A DNA stretch of 64,000 nt, taken from Heterohyrax brucei (taxonomy: Eukaryota > Chordata > Mammalia > Hyracoidea > Procaviidae). Each line of letters begins with the position of its first letter. Positions within the stretch are counted from its first letter, which is position 1. The position numbers and the translations under genes were made by a program. The notes below the pieces were generated by a model. It made no database searches. It was not told the origin of the DNA and saw only the letters and a program-made list of their open reading frames with translations. The stretch covers positions 70,978,351 to 71,042,350 of the forward strand of contig CM053162.1 of NCBI GenBank assembly GCA_028571685.1, given 5' to 3'. Below, one piece after another: positions 35,641 to 47,867 of the stretch.

Positions 35641-35728
35641 ACAGTGACAAAACAGGACACTGGCCACCAAGGGGCAACGTGAAATGTGAGAGTAGAGGAA
35701 TAGCGCATTTATGGAGCAGTCACTACAC

Positions 35729-35868
35729 AAGAACCCTGGTTAAGAGCTCAGCTGTTAATCAAAAGACCAGCAGTTCAAGCCCCCCAGCTGCTCCTTGAAA
35801 TCCTGCCAGGCAGCTCTACTCTGCCCTATAAGGTTGCTACAAATCGGAGTCGACTTGACAGCTTTGGG
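35729..35868 (+). mobile_element. AfroSINE, head deletion
   Basis: GAACCCTGGTTAAGAGCTCA lacks part of box A; tail GGAGTCGACTTGACAGC. Confidence 0.9.
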
Positions 35869-36589
35869 TCCATGACCACCAGGGTGGAGGCAGAGTTCCC
35901 AAGGCTGGAATGGGTACTGAAAGGCATCCCTCGCCACTGGAGCTGAGAGCAGACCTCACTGGAGGGGCGTGGGCATCACGGCTCCCTGGGCGGGGAAGCC
36001 ACTGCGGTGCCCCCGGTAGGTTTGCCTCCAGGCGCCGAGAGAAGCTGCTCGGAGAAGACACTGCCCGCTGCCCGAAATGCACGTTCCGTCCCAATGTGGG
36101 TAATAGGAAACGCTGGCTGCTACAACCTTCCCCTCAGAAACATCACCCTGGAACTGGGAAACACCTTCCCACCCTCTAAGGTCCCTTCAGTCCTCACTAC
36201 CGACAAACTTACTATCATAGCGACCAGCCTCAGAGAAATGTGTCAACGCCACAAGCAAGCCAGGAGATGGATTTGTAACTGAGATACAGAGGGCTAGGGA
36301 CCGGTACAGTCCACCTGTGGCAAAATCTAGTCCTACGTTTATTCCACAGTGACACTCATGCAGCTGAATGTGGAGAAAAAAAAACTATCAATGACCAAAC
36401 CAACTGGTCCCACTGGTCTGGCCACTAGCATTCCAGCAGCCTTTCGAGAAATTCATGACACATAAATAAGAGTGTCTTCACAAAGATACAACAGAGTCGC
36501 AGACTTTCCCAGCCTGAAGAGATTTGAGACATTCGTAAAGCCATATAAATTCAGATCTGAAGAGGCCTTAAGGGTTATTCAAACCAAGT
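35869..36589. other. Intergenic, no recognised feature
   Basis: Somewhat GC-rich near 35960-36070; no gene recognised. Confidence 0.5.
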
Positions 36590-37570
36590 CTTTCCTTCTC
36601 AACTTCCTCTCTCTGAGCTCTCACCTCTCTTAATTTCTGTAACACCCAATTCCCTCATTTTCCTCCTGACTCTCTGACCACTCTGCAGTCTCCTTTTTAG
36701 GCTGTCCTTCCCAGGGTTCAGTCTTCATTATTTTGGTTACTCTAGATTCTCCCAAGGTGTTCTAATCCAGGTGCATGGCTTTAAATATCACCATATGATG
36801 GCAATTCACCTTTCTATTGACTAGCAAGTTCATATACTCAGCTGTCTAATCCTTACCACTATTATATCTCATGGCCATCTCAAACCTGACCTGTTCATAA
36901 ATGGCCTTAGGGTTTTGCCTGTCACCCCTCTCTGTCAGCACCTCCCCTAGTCTTCTGAACAAAGGAGATGGCTCCAGCATCCACCAAGATACTCGAGCCT
37001 GAAACCAGAAAGGACTTCTTGTTATCTCTCTTCACATCCGGCCTGTTAATAGACCCCTTCTGTTCACGTTTCTCAAGTCCATCGACTTCTCTCCCTTTCC
37101 AGGGCTGACACTCTAATCCAAGCCTTCGTTGTCCCTTTCTCTGGATCACTTCAGGAGTGTCCTAACTGGTTTTCCCTATTTCTGTCACTTAATCCTACAG
37201 AGTCACTATGAGTTGGAATCCACTTGACGGCAACAGGTTTGGTTCGTTTTGAGGTTTCACTTCGATCCACTCACTGCGTAGCAGATGAATGACTGCTTCA
37301 AGACGTGAATATAAAAACGACCACACTCAGCTGATGTACTCCAGCGGCCCCCACCGCACTCAGAACAAAATCCAAAGGCCTATAACAACCTAATATGGCC
37401 TCTGTCCATCTCCAAACTGGCCTCACAATTCTCCCCGTGCTCGCTGTGCTGTGGTCTCACTGGCCTTTCATTTCCTTGACTGCACCAAGCTTTTTCCAGC
37501 CTCAGGGCCTTTACATGTCAGTCCTTCTTCTTGGAATGCTCTTTCACTGATTTCTTCTTTTACTTACAGT
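36590..37570 (+). mobile_element. L2 LINE, reverse-transcriptase and 3' region
   Basis: It follows L2 order: CCCAGGGTTCAGTCTTC (the VPQGSVLGP region), GCATGGCTTTAAATATCACC (just before the YADD site), CTAACTGGTTTTCCCTATTT and TGGAATGCTCTTTCACTGAT. A SINE fragment is inserted at 37188-37253. Confidence 0.7.
37188..37253 (+). mobile_element. AfroSINE 3' fragment inside L2
   Basis: Begins TCCTACAGAGTCACTATGAG; the head is missing. Confidence 0.85.
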
Positions 37571-37575
37571 TTATA

Positions 37576-37733
37576 AAAAAAACAAACCCAGTGCCCTGTT
37601 GATTCCAACTCATGGTGACCCTACAGGACAGAGAACTGCTCCACGGAGTTTCCAAGGAGGCCCGGTGGATTCAACTTCCCGATCTTTTGGTGAGCAAATG
37701 TAGCACTCAAGCACTATGTCACCAGGGTCGCCA
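37576..37733 (-). mobile_element. AfroSINE
   Basis: Minus copy with several small deletions. Confidence 0.9.
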
Positions 37734-38570
37734 GAGTCCGAAAATAGATCCACAGATTCTTTGAGCTGATCCCGTCGATCTAATTCCCATCCCTGTGAGT
37801 ACTAGAAAGGTCCTCAGTGACTTGCTTCTAATCAACAAAATGCTGCAAAAGTGACTTGTGACTCTGTGTAACTTCTAAGACCAGCTGAAAAGGTGATGGA
37901 GCTTCCACGGGGCTCTCTCTCAGGAGGATCCCCTTGAAAACGGGCCAGCACGCTGTGACAACGCCAAATAGCCATATGTAGGTGTTCAGGTTGACAGCCC
38001 CAACTGAGGTCCTTGCTGGTACCCCCCTGATTCCAGTCACCAGCCTTTGAGGTCCCCCAACTGATACGAAGTGAAGCCAAGACAGTCGGAATCCACCAAG
38101 CCCTGCCTGAGTTACAGATGCATTAACAAAGCAAATGCCGTCGCTGCATTAAAACACTAGGTTGGATGATATCCTATGGATGCATAGAACCATAAAGTGC
38201 ATCCAATATATAGCCACTTTGCATCACCAAGTCCAATCCATTTGTGTCCGAAGAGTGGACCCTCATTATGATTTATAGGCAAGGGTAGCATCAGGGCCAG
38301 GGGCCATGCTCCCAGGGGACCCCCAAAACTGCTGGACCATCAGTTGAGGTCTTTTAGTGGAGATCTCAGGATGCACCCCTTTTTAGTCTTGTGTTGTCAG
38401 TGAGACTCAATTTAGTGAGCTCCATCACAGCTATCACTGGTGGTGGCTGGGCACCATCCGGTTCTTCCGGTCCCAAGTCGATGTAGGCACCCACTCATGT
38501 GGGTCTCTCTATGTTCTAGGTTGTCTTTCCCCCATGTCATTTTGGTCATCGGTGAGCATCTGTTCCTGCT
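37734..38570. other. Intergenic, no recognised feature
   Basis: No family recognised; the right part may be the body of the poly(A)-tailed repeat that follows. Confidence 0.4.
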
Positions 38571-38793
38571 GAATTGGGATCATTTGCTGTGCCCTCGGAT
38601 GGCTGGAGGAAGGAGAGTGGGTGGGGAGGAGGGGAAGGGAAACTGTTGGGAGGATGGGACGTGTATGGAGCAGAGAGGAGTGGCGTGCAGTCACCGGACA
38701 GGGAGAGCAGTGGAAGCTGTATATAGGTGGGCATGTAAGTTTATACGGGAATGTACATTTTCACTCAGTCGTATTAAACTAAAAAAAAAAAAA
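38571..38793 (+). repeat. Unnamed poly(A)-tailed repeat, copy 1
   Basis: GGGAGGATGGGACGTGTATG, CAGTCACCGGACAGGGAGAG and TTTTCACTCAGTCGTATTAA, then a 14-base A run. Shares this order with 41860-42113 and, reversed, with 38930-39118. Confidence 0.65.
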
Positions 38794-38929
38794 CCTAGGT
38801 TGGAGAGTGATTTATGACACAACAATGGATGAATAGAACACAGCTGTTCCATCTCTTCCTCAGAATGGCCCTCCCTGGCCCGTCGTAAATATCCCTTGGC
38901 TCCACCCACCACCAGTAAAGGATTCATTG

Positions 38930-39118
38930 TTATTATTGTGCTTTAAGTGAAAGTTTATAATCCAAACCAATTTGGTGTATAAAACCCTGCACACACACTT
39001 GTAGGTAGCTCTTGCTGCTGTCTGACCATGTGACAGCACCCTCCTCCTTTCCACCCTGCACTTCCCATAGTCATTCAACCAGCTCCCACCCCTCCATCCT
39101 GCCTCTGGAGAAGAGCTG
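38930..39118 (-). repeat. Unnamed poly(A)-tailed repeat, copy 2 (inverted)
   Basis: Read on the minus strand it gives the same 3'-end order (GGTGGAAAGGAGGAGGGTGC, TGTCACATGGTCAGACAGCA, TTTCACTTAAAGCAC). It faces copy 1 head-on across 136 bases. Confidence 0.55.
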
Positions 39119-39427
39119 CTCTGACAGCCTCCTGTAGACAGTTAAGCCAAGAAGTAAACACTTCACCATAGGCCAGTCCAGTCTTTTCTGGAGAGCTGGC
39201 TTCAGTACTTGGTTTAGCTCTGGGCCAATTGTTATTAACTTCAACGGCCAGCCTAGTGCCTGGCCCAAGAAATGCTTGATGAGTATTTAAAGAATGATTG
39301 AATAACTGAATGAATCCTCTTGTCACGTGTGAAGTTCTCAGGCACTAATGGATGGGCTTTGTTTAATAATTAGGGGGTGGTAACATCAACCATTAACCCA
39401 GATAGAGGCAAGGATAGCACACGAGTC

Positions 39428-39838
39428 CCCCAGAGCTTTCTAACAAAGGACCACAAGGTGGGTAGCTTAAAAGAACAGATATTTATTGTCTCACAGGTCA
39501 GGAGACTAGCAGTATGGATGACTTCAGGATGTCAGCAAGCCGTGCTGTCTTGGAAGACTCTAGGAAAAGATCCAAACTTGTCTCTCCAGCTCTCTGGTAG
39601 CCCCAGGTGTTCCCTGGAACGTAGATTCATCTCTACACGGCCAGGTTGCCTCTGTCTGTCTGTGTCCCTTCTCTTTTCTTACAGGACACCACAGATTGGA
39701 TCAGTACCCACCCTACCCTGAAATGACACCATGTTAACCGACGCAGCCTCAATCCTATTTCCAAGCAAAGTCACATTTACAGGTACTGAGGGTTGGAGCT
39801 TCAACAAAATTTGGGGGAGACAAAATTAAACCCGCCAC
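39428..39838 (-). mobile_element. Old MaLR LTR (MLT1/MST-like)
   Basis: Reads on plus as the reverse of MLT1: AGGTGGGTAGCTTAAAAGAA, ATATTTATTGTCTCACAGGT, and ends AATTTGGGGGAGACAAAATT. Confidence 0.75.
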
Positions 39839-40694
39839 AGACATCTGCGGAGCATGTTATCCTGGTCTTGCCGTGGCAGGGGGAGGGGAGAAGCAAACTT
39901 TCCGACCACTAGTAAGAAGCCTGGACAACCAGCGGCCTCAGGGCCTGGGAAGACAGGAGGGAGCATCCCACGGCGGGTCATCTCGGAGGCCGTGCAGCAG
40001 ACGGCACAGCTGTTCGATCACCTAGTCAACAACTTTCCTCACTGTCTGCCATGCCTGCCAGCACATGTCTTGCTCAGAGGTGGGCTTGTTCTTGGTTTAA
40101 GACACAACAGAAGGCCGGGGGCGGTTGTGGTGGGAAAAGTTTCAGAGAATCAGTCTTCCAAGAGATGCTACTCTTCGGCAGAGCTGATAGTGACGAACAT
40201 GTCAAACAACTGAGTTTCGCGGTACTCCCTGGGGGCCCTACTCATCCCTTTCTGCTCTGATGTGTGGTTTCCTTGGCGACGGGATGGCTGCTGGGCTTTG
40301 AGACCATCTGACTGGCTCAGATACTAACTGGCTGTGACAGCTTTGATTGGGATGAAAAGATTCATGGTCCCTATTGGCTTTCTCAAATCAAACCTTCCTT
40401 CCTGGAGTTAGTTTGTTTATAAGTGTGGCTTTAGATGAGGCACTTTTCCTAAACAAGAAAGTTCGTTTATCTCAGAGGCTGGCTTGTTGAGGTAACTGGC
40501 AGGGCTTCTGAGATTGGTGTCCTCGGAGCAGCCCAGCAGGACAAGGATACACCTGAGAATCACCTGATCTGCTGTTTAGGCAATGCCGCTGTGTGAGGTT
40601 TATCAGTCGGGTTGAGTTAGGCAAACAGGAACCACAGCAGTTATTTTAACAGAGAGAACTTCATACAGTCAATTGGTTAAACAGGCACTGGAGG
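39839..40694. other. Intergenic, no recognised feature
   Basis: Unique-looking; the plus-strand frame 39854-40213 has no recognised relatives. Confidence 0.5.
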
Positions 40695-40858
40695 CTGTAA
40701 AGGCAGTTAAGAGCTACAGCTGTTAACCAGGTCAGCAGTTCAAATCTGCCAGGTGCTCCTTAGAAACTCTGTGGGGCAGTTCTACTCGGCCCTAAAGGGT
40801 TGCTATGAGTTGGAATCGGCTTGACCACTGCTGGTTTGATTTTCTTTGTTTGTTTGGA
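40695..40858 (+). mobile_element. AfroSINE
   Basis: Head truncated (GGCAGTTAAGAGCTACAG), tail GGAATCGGCTTGACC. Confidence 0.9.
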
Positions 40859-41739
40859 ACCAGTTGCTACTGGAACGAACTGTCTCACTGCCAGGTGAGG
40901 GGACCCCAGTGGGGTGAACCTCACAGGAACGAGGCACAGACAGAAGAAGAAGCCCCTTCTCCCTCCTCAAGCCTTGAAGTCGCCCAAGTGCTACTGCCCG
41001 GCAGAGCCCAACATGGAGCCAGCTGGTCACAGGGAGTCACAGGGTGCACTAGCCCTGGACCCATGGAGCACATAACGATGTCTCTGAGCCATACAACCAA
41101 CAGCGGTGAGCGCTGAGACAGAACACGCAGACCACACACCCACACCCCCCTTCACCGAGGGAAGTCGCTGACTGTTTGCTTCATTCTTTACACTTTGCAA
41201 GTGGTTCTATTTAACAGCATCATTATTTAAAGGCAGACAGTGGTCCTTGGAGTCTACCCAGATTTGCAGCTACGGGGGTGCATCAAGACCTGCCGGATGA
41301 GGAGACTGAGCAAGCCCTGTGTGTGTCCAGTCTCCTGGCTCCCGCTTTGCCCTCTCATTCTGTGGGTCAGCTCCCATCAGGCTGCACTGCCCTAGATCTG
41401 GAGATGTTAGCTGGGTCCTCAGGGGCAGGTAGGCAGACCATTGAGACTGCTTCCCCAGGAAGATCATCTCTAACCCTCACTTTCCTCTGAGATTTACAGA
41501 TGAGTATTTGAAGAGTAAGCTCTGCAGCGAACAAGAGCTTAGAAATCCCTGGGCTAGGAGGAGATTCTGCCAAAGCAGAAGCCAAAGGTAGCAGCCAGGG
41601 CGGCAGCAGTATCCTCTGGAGGAGAGGACGAGAGCAGCGTTGCCAGGCAGGAAACTCGGCGCAGCACCCTCAGATGGAAGCTGTGTGTTGTGTGTTAGGG
41701 GACGAGGGGAAGAGAAAGATCAAGGGCTACCCGCTCTGG
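40859..41739. other. Intergenic, no recognised feature
   Basis: No feature recognised. Confidence 0.5.
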
Positions 41740-41783
41740 CTTGGCAGTCGACGGCTTTAACCACTGTGCCACCGGGACTCTGA
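41740..41783 (-). mobile_element. AfroSINE head fragment
   Basis: Only TTAACCACTGTGCCACCGGG and flanking bases remain. Confidence 0.75.
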
Positions 41784-41859
41784 AATGGAGCACAGTCCCT
41801 GCTGTTCAGAAATCTCGGCAGGCCAGCAGCATTAGAACACTGTCACTGAAACCATACAG

Positions 41860-42113
41860 TGTGTGCGCGCTTGGTGGGTCTACTCATCTGTAGGGGGCGC
41901 CCTACTGGCCTCTCACAAGCCGGGAGAAGAAAGGGTGGAGAGGAGGGGTGGGAGACTGCTAGGAGGATACGACACACATAGAATGAAAAGCGGGAGTGTA
42001 CTGTCACCAGGCAAGCAGAGCAGAAAGAGCTGCAGACAGGCAGGCATGCAAATTTAATTTGGATTGTATACTTTCACTTAATCACAATCAAAAAGAAAGA
42101 AAGAAAGAAAAAA
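41860..42113 (+). repeat. Unnamed poly(A)-tailed repeat, copy 3
   Basis: GGAGGATACGACACACATAG, CTGTCACCAGGCAAGCAGAG and ACTTTCACTTAATCACAATC, then an A-rich (GAAA)n tail. Confidence 0.65.
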
Positions 42114-42150
42114 CTGTCACTAAGAGCAAAAGTCCCAGCCTCTGTGCAGG

Positions 42151-42282
42151 AACAAGCCGTAGAGAGACTGGGGCCCCGGCAGGTGCCCAGCAGGGACAAG
42201 CCGTAGAGAGACTGGAGCCCGGGCAGGTGCCCAGCAGGGACAAGCCGTAGAGAGACTGGGGCCCGGGCAGGTGCCCAGCACC
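42151..42282. repeat. 44-bp tandem repeat, three units
   Basis: Units start at 42151, 42195 and 42239 with the shared ACAAGCCGTAGAGAGACTGG. The units differ at only a few bases, so the expansion is recent. Confidence 0.95.
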
Positions 42283-42798
42283 AAGGCTGGCTGGCCCTCA
42301 GGTGAAAAACATCAAGGTAGAAAAGGGACAGAAAAAGAGCCCAGGGATGGGGCGGGGGGTCTGCGTGTCCTTCCCCGCCATGTCTCCCCTGGGCACCGGC
42401 TACGGGAGCCTGTCTCGCCCACTTCCTCTAGTGCACCCCAACACCTGGGTCCCCCCGGAAGAAGGGCACTTCACCACTTCACCTGCTTGTCCACGAGCAC
42501 AAAGCAAGATGCCTGGCATGCGTCAGTGCTTGGCAGGTGTCGTCTGGCTGGCAGTACGCTCGCAGGCCGGACAGTCAGGAGAAAGCCCTGGTGAGCTGCT
42601 CCAGTAAAGACCACAGCCAGGAAAGCCCTGCGGGGCAGCTCTCCTGTGTCACACGTGAGGTTGCCACCAGCCGAGTTGGCACCACTGCGGTGGATTTGGG
42701 TTTGGGGACCCGGTGTTTTCAGAAGGGAAAAAAGTGGATGCTACCCAGGAAGTGTGCCAGACAGATGGCACAACTGCTGTTAACACCACTGTTGTGAC

Positions 42799-42855
42799 AA
42801 ATACGTGTGTGCACGTGTGCGTGTGTCTGCGTGTGTGTGTGCACGCGTGTGGGCA
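42799..42855. repeat. GT-rich microsatellite
   Basis: Alternating GT with CG interruptions. Confidence 0.85.
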
Positions 42856-42926
42856 TGCACAGTGCTGCGGCTGCCACATAGTTGCCAGCCAGCACCAGGG
42901 CTTTAAGTGCTGCTTAAGAGCTGCCA

Positions 42927-43096
42927 GGAAACCCTAGTGGTTTAGTGGGCAAGTGCTACGTCTGCTCCCCAAAAGGTCGGCAGTTCAGATCCACTGGGCA
43001 CCCCGTGGAAACTCCATGGGGCAGTCCTGCTCTGTCCTGTAGGGCCACTAGGAGTCAGCATCGGCTTCATGGCAGTGGGTTTGGTTTGTGTTTTCA
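42927..43096 (+). mobile_element. AfroSINE, first of a tandem pair
   Basis: GGAAACCCTAGTGGTTTAGT head, GGGTTTGGTTTGTGTTTT tail. Confidence 0.92.
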
Positions 43097-43107
43097 GAGG
43101 TGCCAGT

Positions 43108-43262
43108 AGGCAGTGGTGGCACAGTGGTTAAGAGTGCTCCTTCTAACCAACAGGTCAGCAGTTGAAACCCATCAGCCACTCCTTGGAAACCCTGAGGGGC
43201 AGTTCTGCTCTGCCTCGTATAGTCTCCACGATTGGAAACAGACTGGACCATAACGGGTTAAG
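43108..43262 (+). mobile_element. AfroSINE, second of a tandem pair
   Basis: Same orientation, 11 bases after the previous copy; diverged tail. Confidence 0.9.
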
Positions 43263-45150
43263 AGACAAAGTAAAGCAACAGCCGTCCCCGCGGCCCCCAC
43301 CTTCGATCCAGAAACATTGCTAAACTGTCTGCCAGGAGGCCCAAGAGTGCGCAGAGGTCAAGCACCCCTGCCACTGCCTGCACGTGCCCCCCGACCGCGC
43401 CCTCCGCAGGGCCCTGCGCTGAGCAGACCAGCCGGGAGTGGCCCGTCTTAACCGGAGGGCAGGCGGCTCTGAGCAGCGGACGCCACCTGGAGGCCACTCG
43501 GAGATCTGCGGGATGCATGTGAGACGGAAGGAGACCCAGTAGGCACTGGGCCTATTTCATCTGCTACACGTTCACTGAGCCCCTGCTCTGTGTTCGGATC
43601 TGGCCACATGAAGAGGAGCAAGGACGGCGTGTCGCCTTCTCCGGCATTCACAGCGACACGGAGAAAGCACACCATCAACAAGGAATTCCGAGTTATGGAC
43701 TAACGGCTAGGGCCATGCCCCCGAGGTGATGCCAGTACTGTTTGTGGCGCTAAAAAGAAAGGAAAAAACTGGTTCCTTGCTCCCAAAGCGTCCAGAGCTG
43801 TGAGAGCAGGTGGGCAGGTTAGAAGTAAGATACAAAACTGGGAAGAAGCCTGCCTGGAGTCAAAGACGGAAAGTGTCAGAAAGAAGTCAAGGAAATACTG
43901 CCGAAGTTTTCTTCCCTAAAGTCCATCCTAAAGAAGGAGCAGTTTGTGCCGGGTTGGGGGCACATGAGAAGAACATCCTCTGTAAAATGCAGTGAACTTG
44001 AGGAAGAGATGCCCAAGGTTGGTCCGGGCAGACCCTGACATAAACTCCAGATCTCCCTATCCTTCTCCAGAAATCCCCCCAGCACACCATGAAGTGTCCC
44101 GAAAGACCACATGAGGACAGAGGACCTGGGGAAATGAAGAGCTGCCTGGTTTCCTCGGCCAGAGCTGAGACAGGGGTCCGTCGTGGTGGGAGCTGGGCGT
44201 GTCGTGGGCCTGGAAGAGGCCACCCTCAGAGGTGTGCTCTTGGGGCTGAGGCTTTGTTCAGAGGAGTCAGGTGTAGACACCCAGCCACGCTGCCTCAGTC
44301 AATGGTTACCGAGTGTTTGTGATCAGCACCCACAGACTGGCCAGATTCCTCATCTTTAACATAGTGGAAATGAAAGGAGGCTAAGCCCAGGACACATCCG
44401 GGGGCAGAGGAGAGACTGTGTGGGTCACATAGCCACTGGGGCCAGTGTTCCTCCAGCTGCCCCAGCCCTGGCTTGGCTTCCTCCTCGGACCCAAGGCAGC
44501 ATCTAGACCTTCTGCCCAGGCCAGCCCAGTCTCACCGTGGACCCAGTGCTGCCTGCCGGGCTCTCCTGGGACTCTTTCCCTGGAGGGTCTGGCCCTTATC
44601 TCACCCTCTGTCCTCAACTATGGACAGCTACAAGGAAGAGCACCACAAGGGCATAGCCTGAGTGATCGGGATGCAGCTGGGAACAGAGGACAGACACTGG
44701 TGTTGGGACTGGAACGCCATCAGTTGCTTTTTAGTGCTACCCAGCGAGTAGGAGACGAGATGACCAGTAATACCGAACTTGCCAAGAATACGTACAAGTC
44801 GTCAAGACGGTATCTCCAAATGAGTTAGCCTGGTCTTGCACAAGACATCAAAACGCACCTTGTGCTGATCCATGAGCCCTATACCTGGGGGCTCCCAAGC
44901 CCACCCCATCCCCATGGACACAGGCCTCCAGAACAGTTGCACAAGCATCAAAACCACATCATCATTTTAATGGACACCCTGGGAAGACCGCAGGGACGCT
45001 CAGGTCCCTGGCTGCCGAACCTGAGCATCAGGACACCCAGATCCATCCCTGACCCAGTCATGAGGATCTGTGTGAGGCCCATCTTGGGGACTCTAACAAT
45101 CACGCCAGCAATCGCCGTTCCACGGTGCAATGGATTGTTTCTGTGGGGCC
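43263..45150. other. Intergenic, no recognised gene
   Basis: About 1.9 kb. Several 60-130-codon frames exist on both strands, but none shows a known domain or splice context. A MIR-like CCAGATTCCTCATCTTTAA occurs near 44342. Confidence 0.5.
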
Positions 45151-45720
45151 TTTCTAGCCAAGGTCTTGTCATTCCCAGTCAAGAGACAGGACAGGACTCT
45201 GCAGACACAGTAATTGTGGCCCACAGAGGGATTGCTCCATTCTGCCATTCCACTGGGCTTGAAGTGAGCCATCCCAGAGGTGAGAAAGAGAGGACCCCAC
45301 CACCATCGAGGAAGAACAGTCCAGCCCAGCCCATCCTCTGTGCCTCAGATCCCCTCATTGAGAAGCTCCTACAACCAGGAAACCGGGACAGAGAGAGAGA
45401 GAGAGAGAGTGGCAGCGGAGGCCCCGCTGCAGTAGATAGCACGGTGGGCTTCACGGCCCTTGGAGAGAGAAAGCCTGGCACCTTTGGGCACAGGGCCAGG
45501 GAGAAGTCTGTCTGACAGCCCAGCTGAAAAGACGCTGTCTGGATGGAAGAATTGTATTCTGAGTGTCCCTGAGCCTGAACTGTAACCGGTCACTTCCCTA
45601 ATAAACCCCATAATGGTGAGTGTGGTCTGTGAGCTCTTTGTGGCCAATGCAATGAATTCTGGAACCCAGCAGAAAGGCAGAGTGCCATGAGGGGACAGCT
45701 GGCATCAGAGTTGGTAAAGA
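45151..45720 (+). repeat. Possible LTR-like or retroposed repeat
   Basis: CACTTCCCTAATAAACCCCA near 45595 is a clear AATAAA with a GT-rich downstream stretch, as in an LTR R-U5 or a retroposed 3' end. Boundaries are not evident. A (GA)n run lies at 45391-45411. Confidence 0.35.
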
Positions 45721-46244
45721 TGGCAGAGAAGAGGTCTATCTGACTTCTGCCCCATAGGACTCACCCTTGGGCTGTTGATCCTGATTCTCTGTCCCCTGAG
45801 GAGGTCAGACACCGCCCCCCACTCAGACCACTGTCACACTTCTCTCCACATCATTCGTTCTCTGCCTTGGACCATACCCATAAGAATATAAACATGCTGT
45901 CATTCCTCTCTTCTTAACAAAACAGCCTCACTGACCTCACACACCCGCTCACACCTTCAGTCATTCCTCAGCAGCTGCTTGCATCACAGGCCAGCTCCCA
46001 AGACCTGGCTGCGCTCTCTGCCTCTCCTTCTCCGCCTTTCTGAATCCCCTCCATCGGGGTTTCCTCCTCAGCGTTCCCCCAGACTCCTCTGGTCCAGGTC
46101 ACTAATGACCTCCAGCCAGCCAAGGGCGAAGGTGAATCCCCAGTCCCCATCCACCTTGAACCTGAGCAGGCTTTGACCTAGAGGATCACGGCCCCTCTTG
46201 GACACACCATCTAGATCGGCGTCCAGACCTTGGTTGTCTCTTCA

Positions 46245-46266
46245 TCCCCTCCCTCCCTCCCTCCCT
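46245..46266. repeat. CCCT simple repeat
   Basis: Short (CCCT)n run within the L2 copy. Confidence 0.85.
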
Positions 46267-46522
46267 GGAAATGTCTGTGCTGCTCCTTCTCCACCCCATC
46301 TTCGTGACCTCTCAACTTTGGAAACCCAGAAGGCTGAGCCTACAAATCTCTCTCTCATTTATGCTGATTTTAAGTGACCTCATACATTTCCATAACACGT
46401 TTGCAAATTAGGGCTGCTTCATTTTGGTCTCTGACACTTTACTGAAACTCAGTCTCAGGTACTAAGCAACCTACTCGGTGTCTCTGTCTGGATGTCAAAA
46501 TAGCAGCTCAAACTTAAAGTGC

Positions 46523-46962
46523 TGCCTTAGTCATCTGGGACTGCTGTGACACGAGTACCACGAGGGATAGCTTTAACAGGAGAAATTTACTTTGTCACAT
46601 TCCGGTAGGTACAGGGCCAAATTCAGGGCATCAGCTCCGGGTAAAGTCTTTCTCTGGGTGCTGAAGGAAGATTCTCGTTGCCAGCCTTCCCCTGGACTGT
46701 GAGCTACGGAGGCACAGGGACCCCACGCTCAAAGGATGGACTCTGCTCCCAGAACTACTTCTTGGCAATACGAGGTCCCCAACTCTCTGCTTGCTTCCCT
46801 TTCCTTCCTATCTCAAGAGATTGCCTCAAGGCACAATACAATCTCGTAGATGGAGTCCCGTCTCACAAAACACAACCATCACCCACCCTCCCTCATGAAC
46901 ATCATAGAGGCAGGGTCTCTTGAAGTTGGTTATTAATTTGTTGACAGAACCCTAATTATTAT
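46523..46962 (-). mobile_element. MaLR-like LTR inside L2
   Basis: On plus it starts TGCCTTAGTCATCTGGGACT and has the TTTAACAGGAGAAATTTACT block of reversed MaLR LTRs. The right end near TGACAGAACC is approximate. Confidence 0.65.
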
Positions 46963-47365
46963 CTTTGCTCCATGTCTAGCTATTGACATTGTAAGGTGCC
47001 CCAGGCTCCTCTCGTCCATCCCCTGGCCGGGCCTGCAACATCAGAGCTGGGAAATGGTATTTCAAGACCGTGTGTGGGTGCTGGGGTGGTCCTTGCTCTG
47101 GGGCTGCTTCAAAACACGTCTCTTGGCTTTGTCCTCTGAGCCTGTCCCCCTCTGTGTCTCCTCCATCTCCGTGAATGACAACACCTCCATCCTCCCAGTT
47201 GCTCAGGTCACAATCTTAGAATCAGTTTTAATTTCTTTCCTTCACACTCCATATCCATTCTACCCACAAATCTGTTAGCTTTACCTTCAAGATGTACCCA
47301 GCTTCTGGTTTATTACATTAATTCTCCTGATTTTTCTGTTTCTGCCTAATTCTCTGCATGACAAC

Positions 47366-47867
47366 TGTCATGGTTGGAATTGTGTCCCCCCAAAAATGTG
47401 TGCATTCACGTGGCTGGGATATGTTTCCCAGTATCTTGGGACTATCCTCCATTGTGTGGTTTTGCTAACCTGTATGTTAAAGGATTAGGGTGAGGCTGTG
47501 AATTCCTGCTGTAGGGGGAGTTTCCCTGGAGTATGGCTTGCCCCACCCTTAATGCTTTTTAGCTTGCAAGGAATAAAAGGAAAAAGAAACAAAGGACAAT
47601 TTGAGAACCTTGCTACCATCAAGCAAGCAGCACCAGGAGCAGAGCGCATCCTTCAGACCAGAGGTTCTTGCGTGAAGACGCTCCCTGGACAAAGACTGAT
47701 GCAATACCGGACTTTCCTCCAGAGCCGACAAGGGGAAAGTCTTTCCCTGGAGCGGACACCCTGAATATGGACTTGCAACCTACCAGACTGTGTAAGAATA
47801 AATCTTTCTTTGTTAAAGCCATCCACTCTGTGGTATTTCTGTTAGAGCAGCCTAGCTGACTAAAACA
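47366..47867 (+). mobile_element. Solo LTR, ERVL-MaLR-like
   Basis: 502 bp, TGTCATGG...CTAAAACA, with a perfect ACAAC duplication at 47361-47365 and 47868-47872, inside the L2 copy. AATAAA near 47799. Confidence 0.9.

Noticed and set aside
44862..45515. 217-codon plus-strand frame
   Set aside because: The translation has no recognisable domain, ends in low-complexity Arg/Glu from a GA repeat and overlaps a probable repeat.
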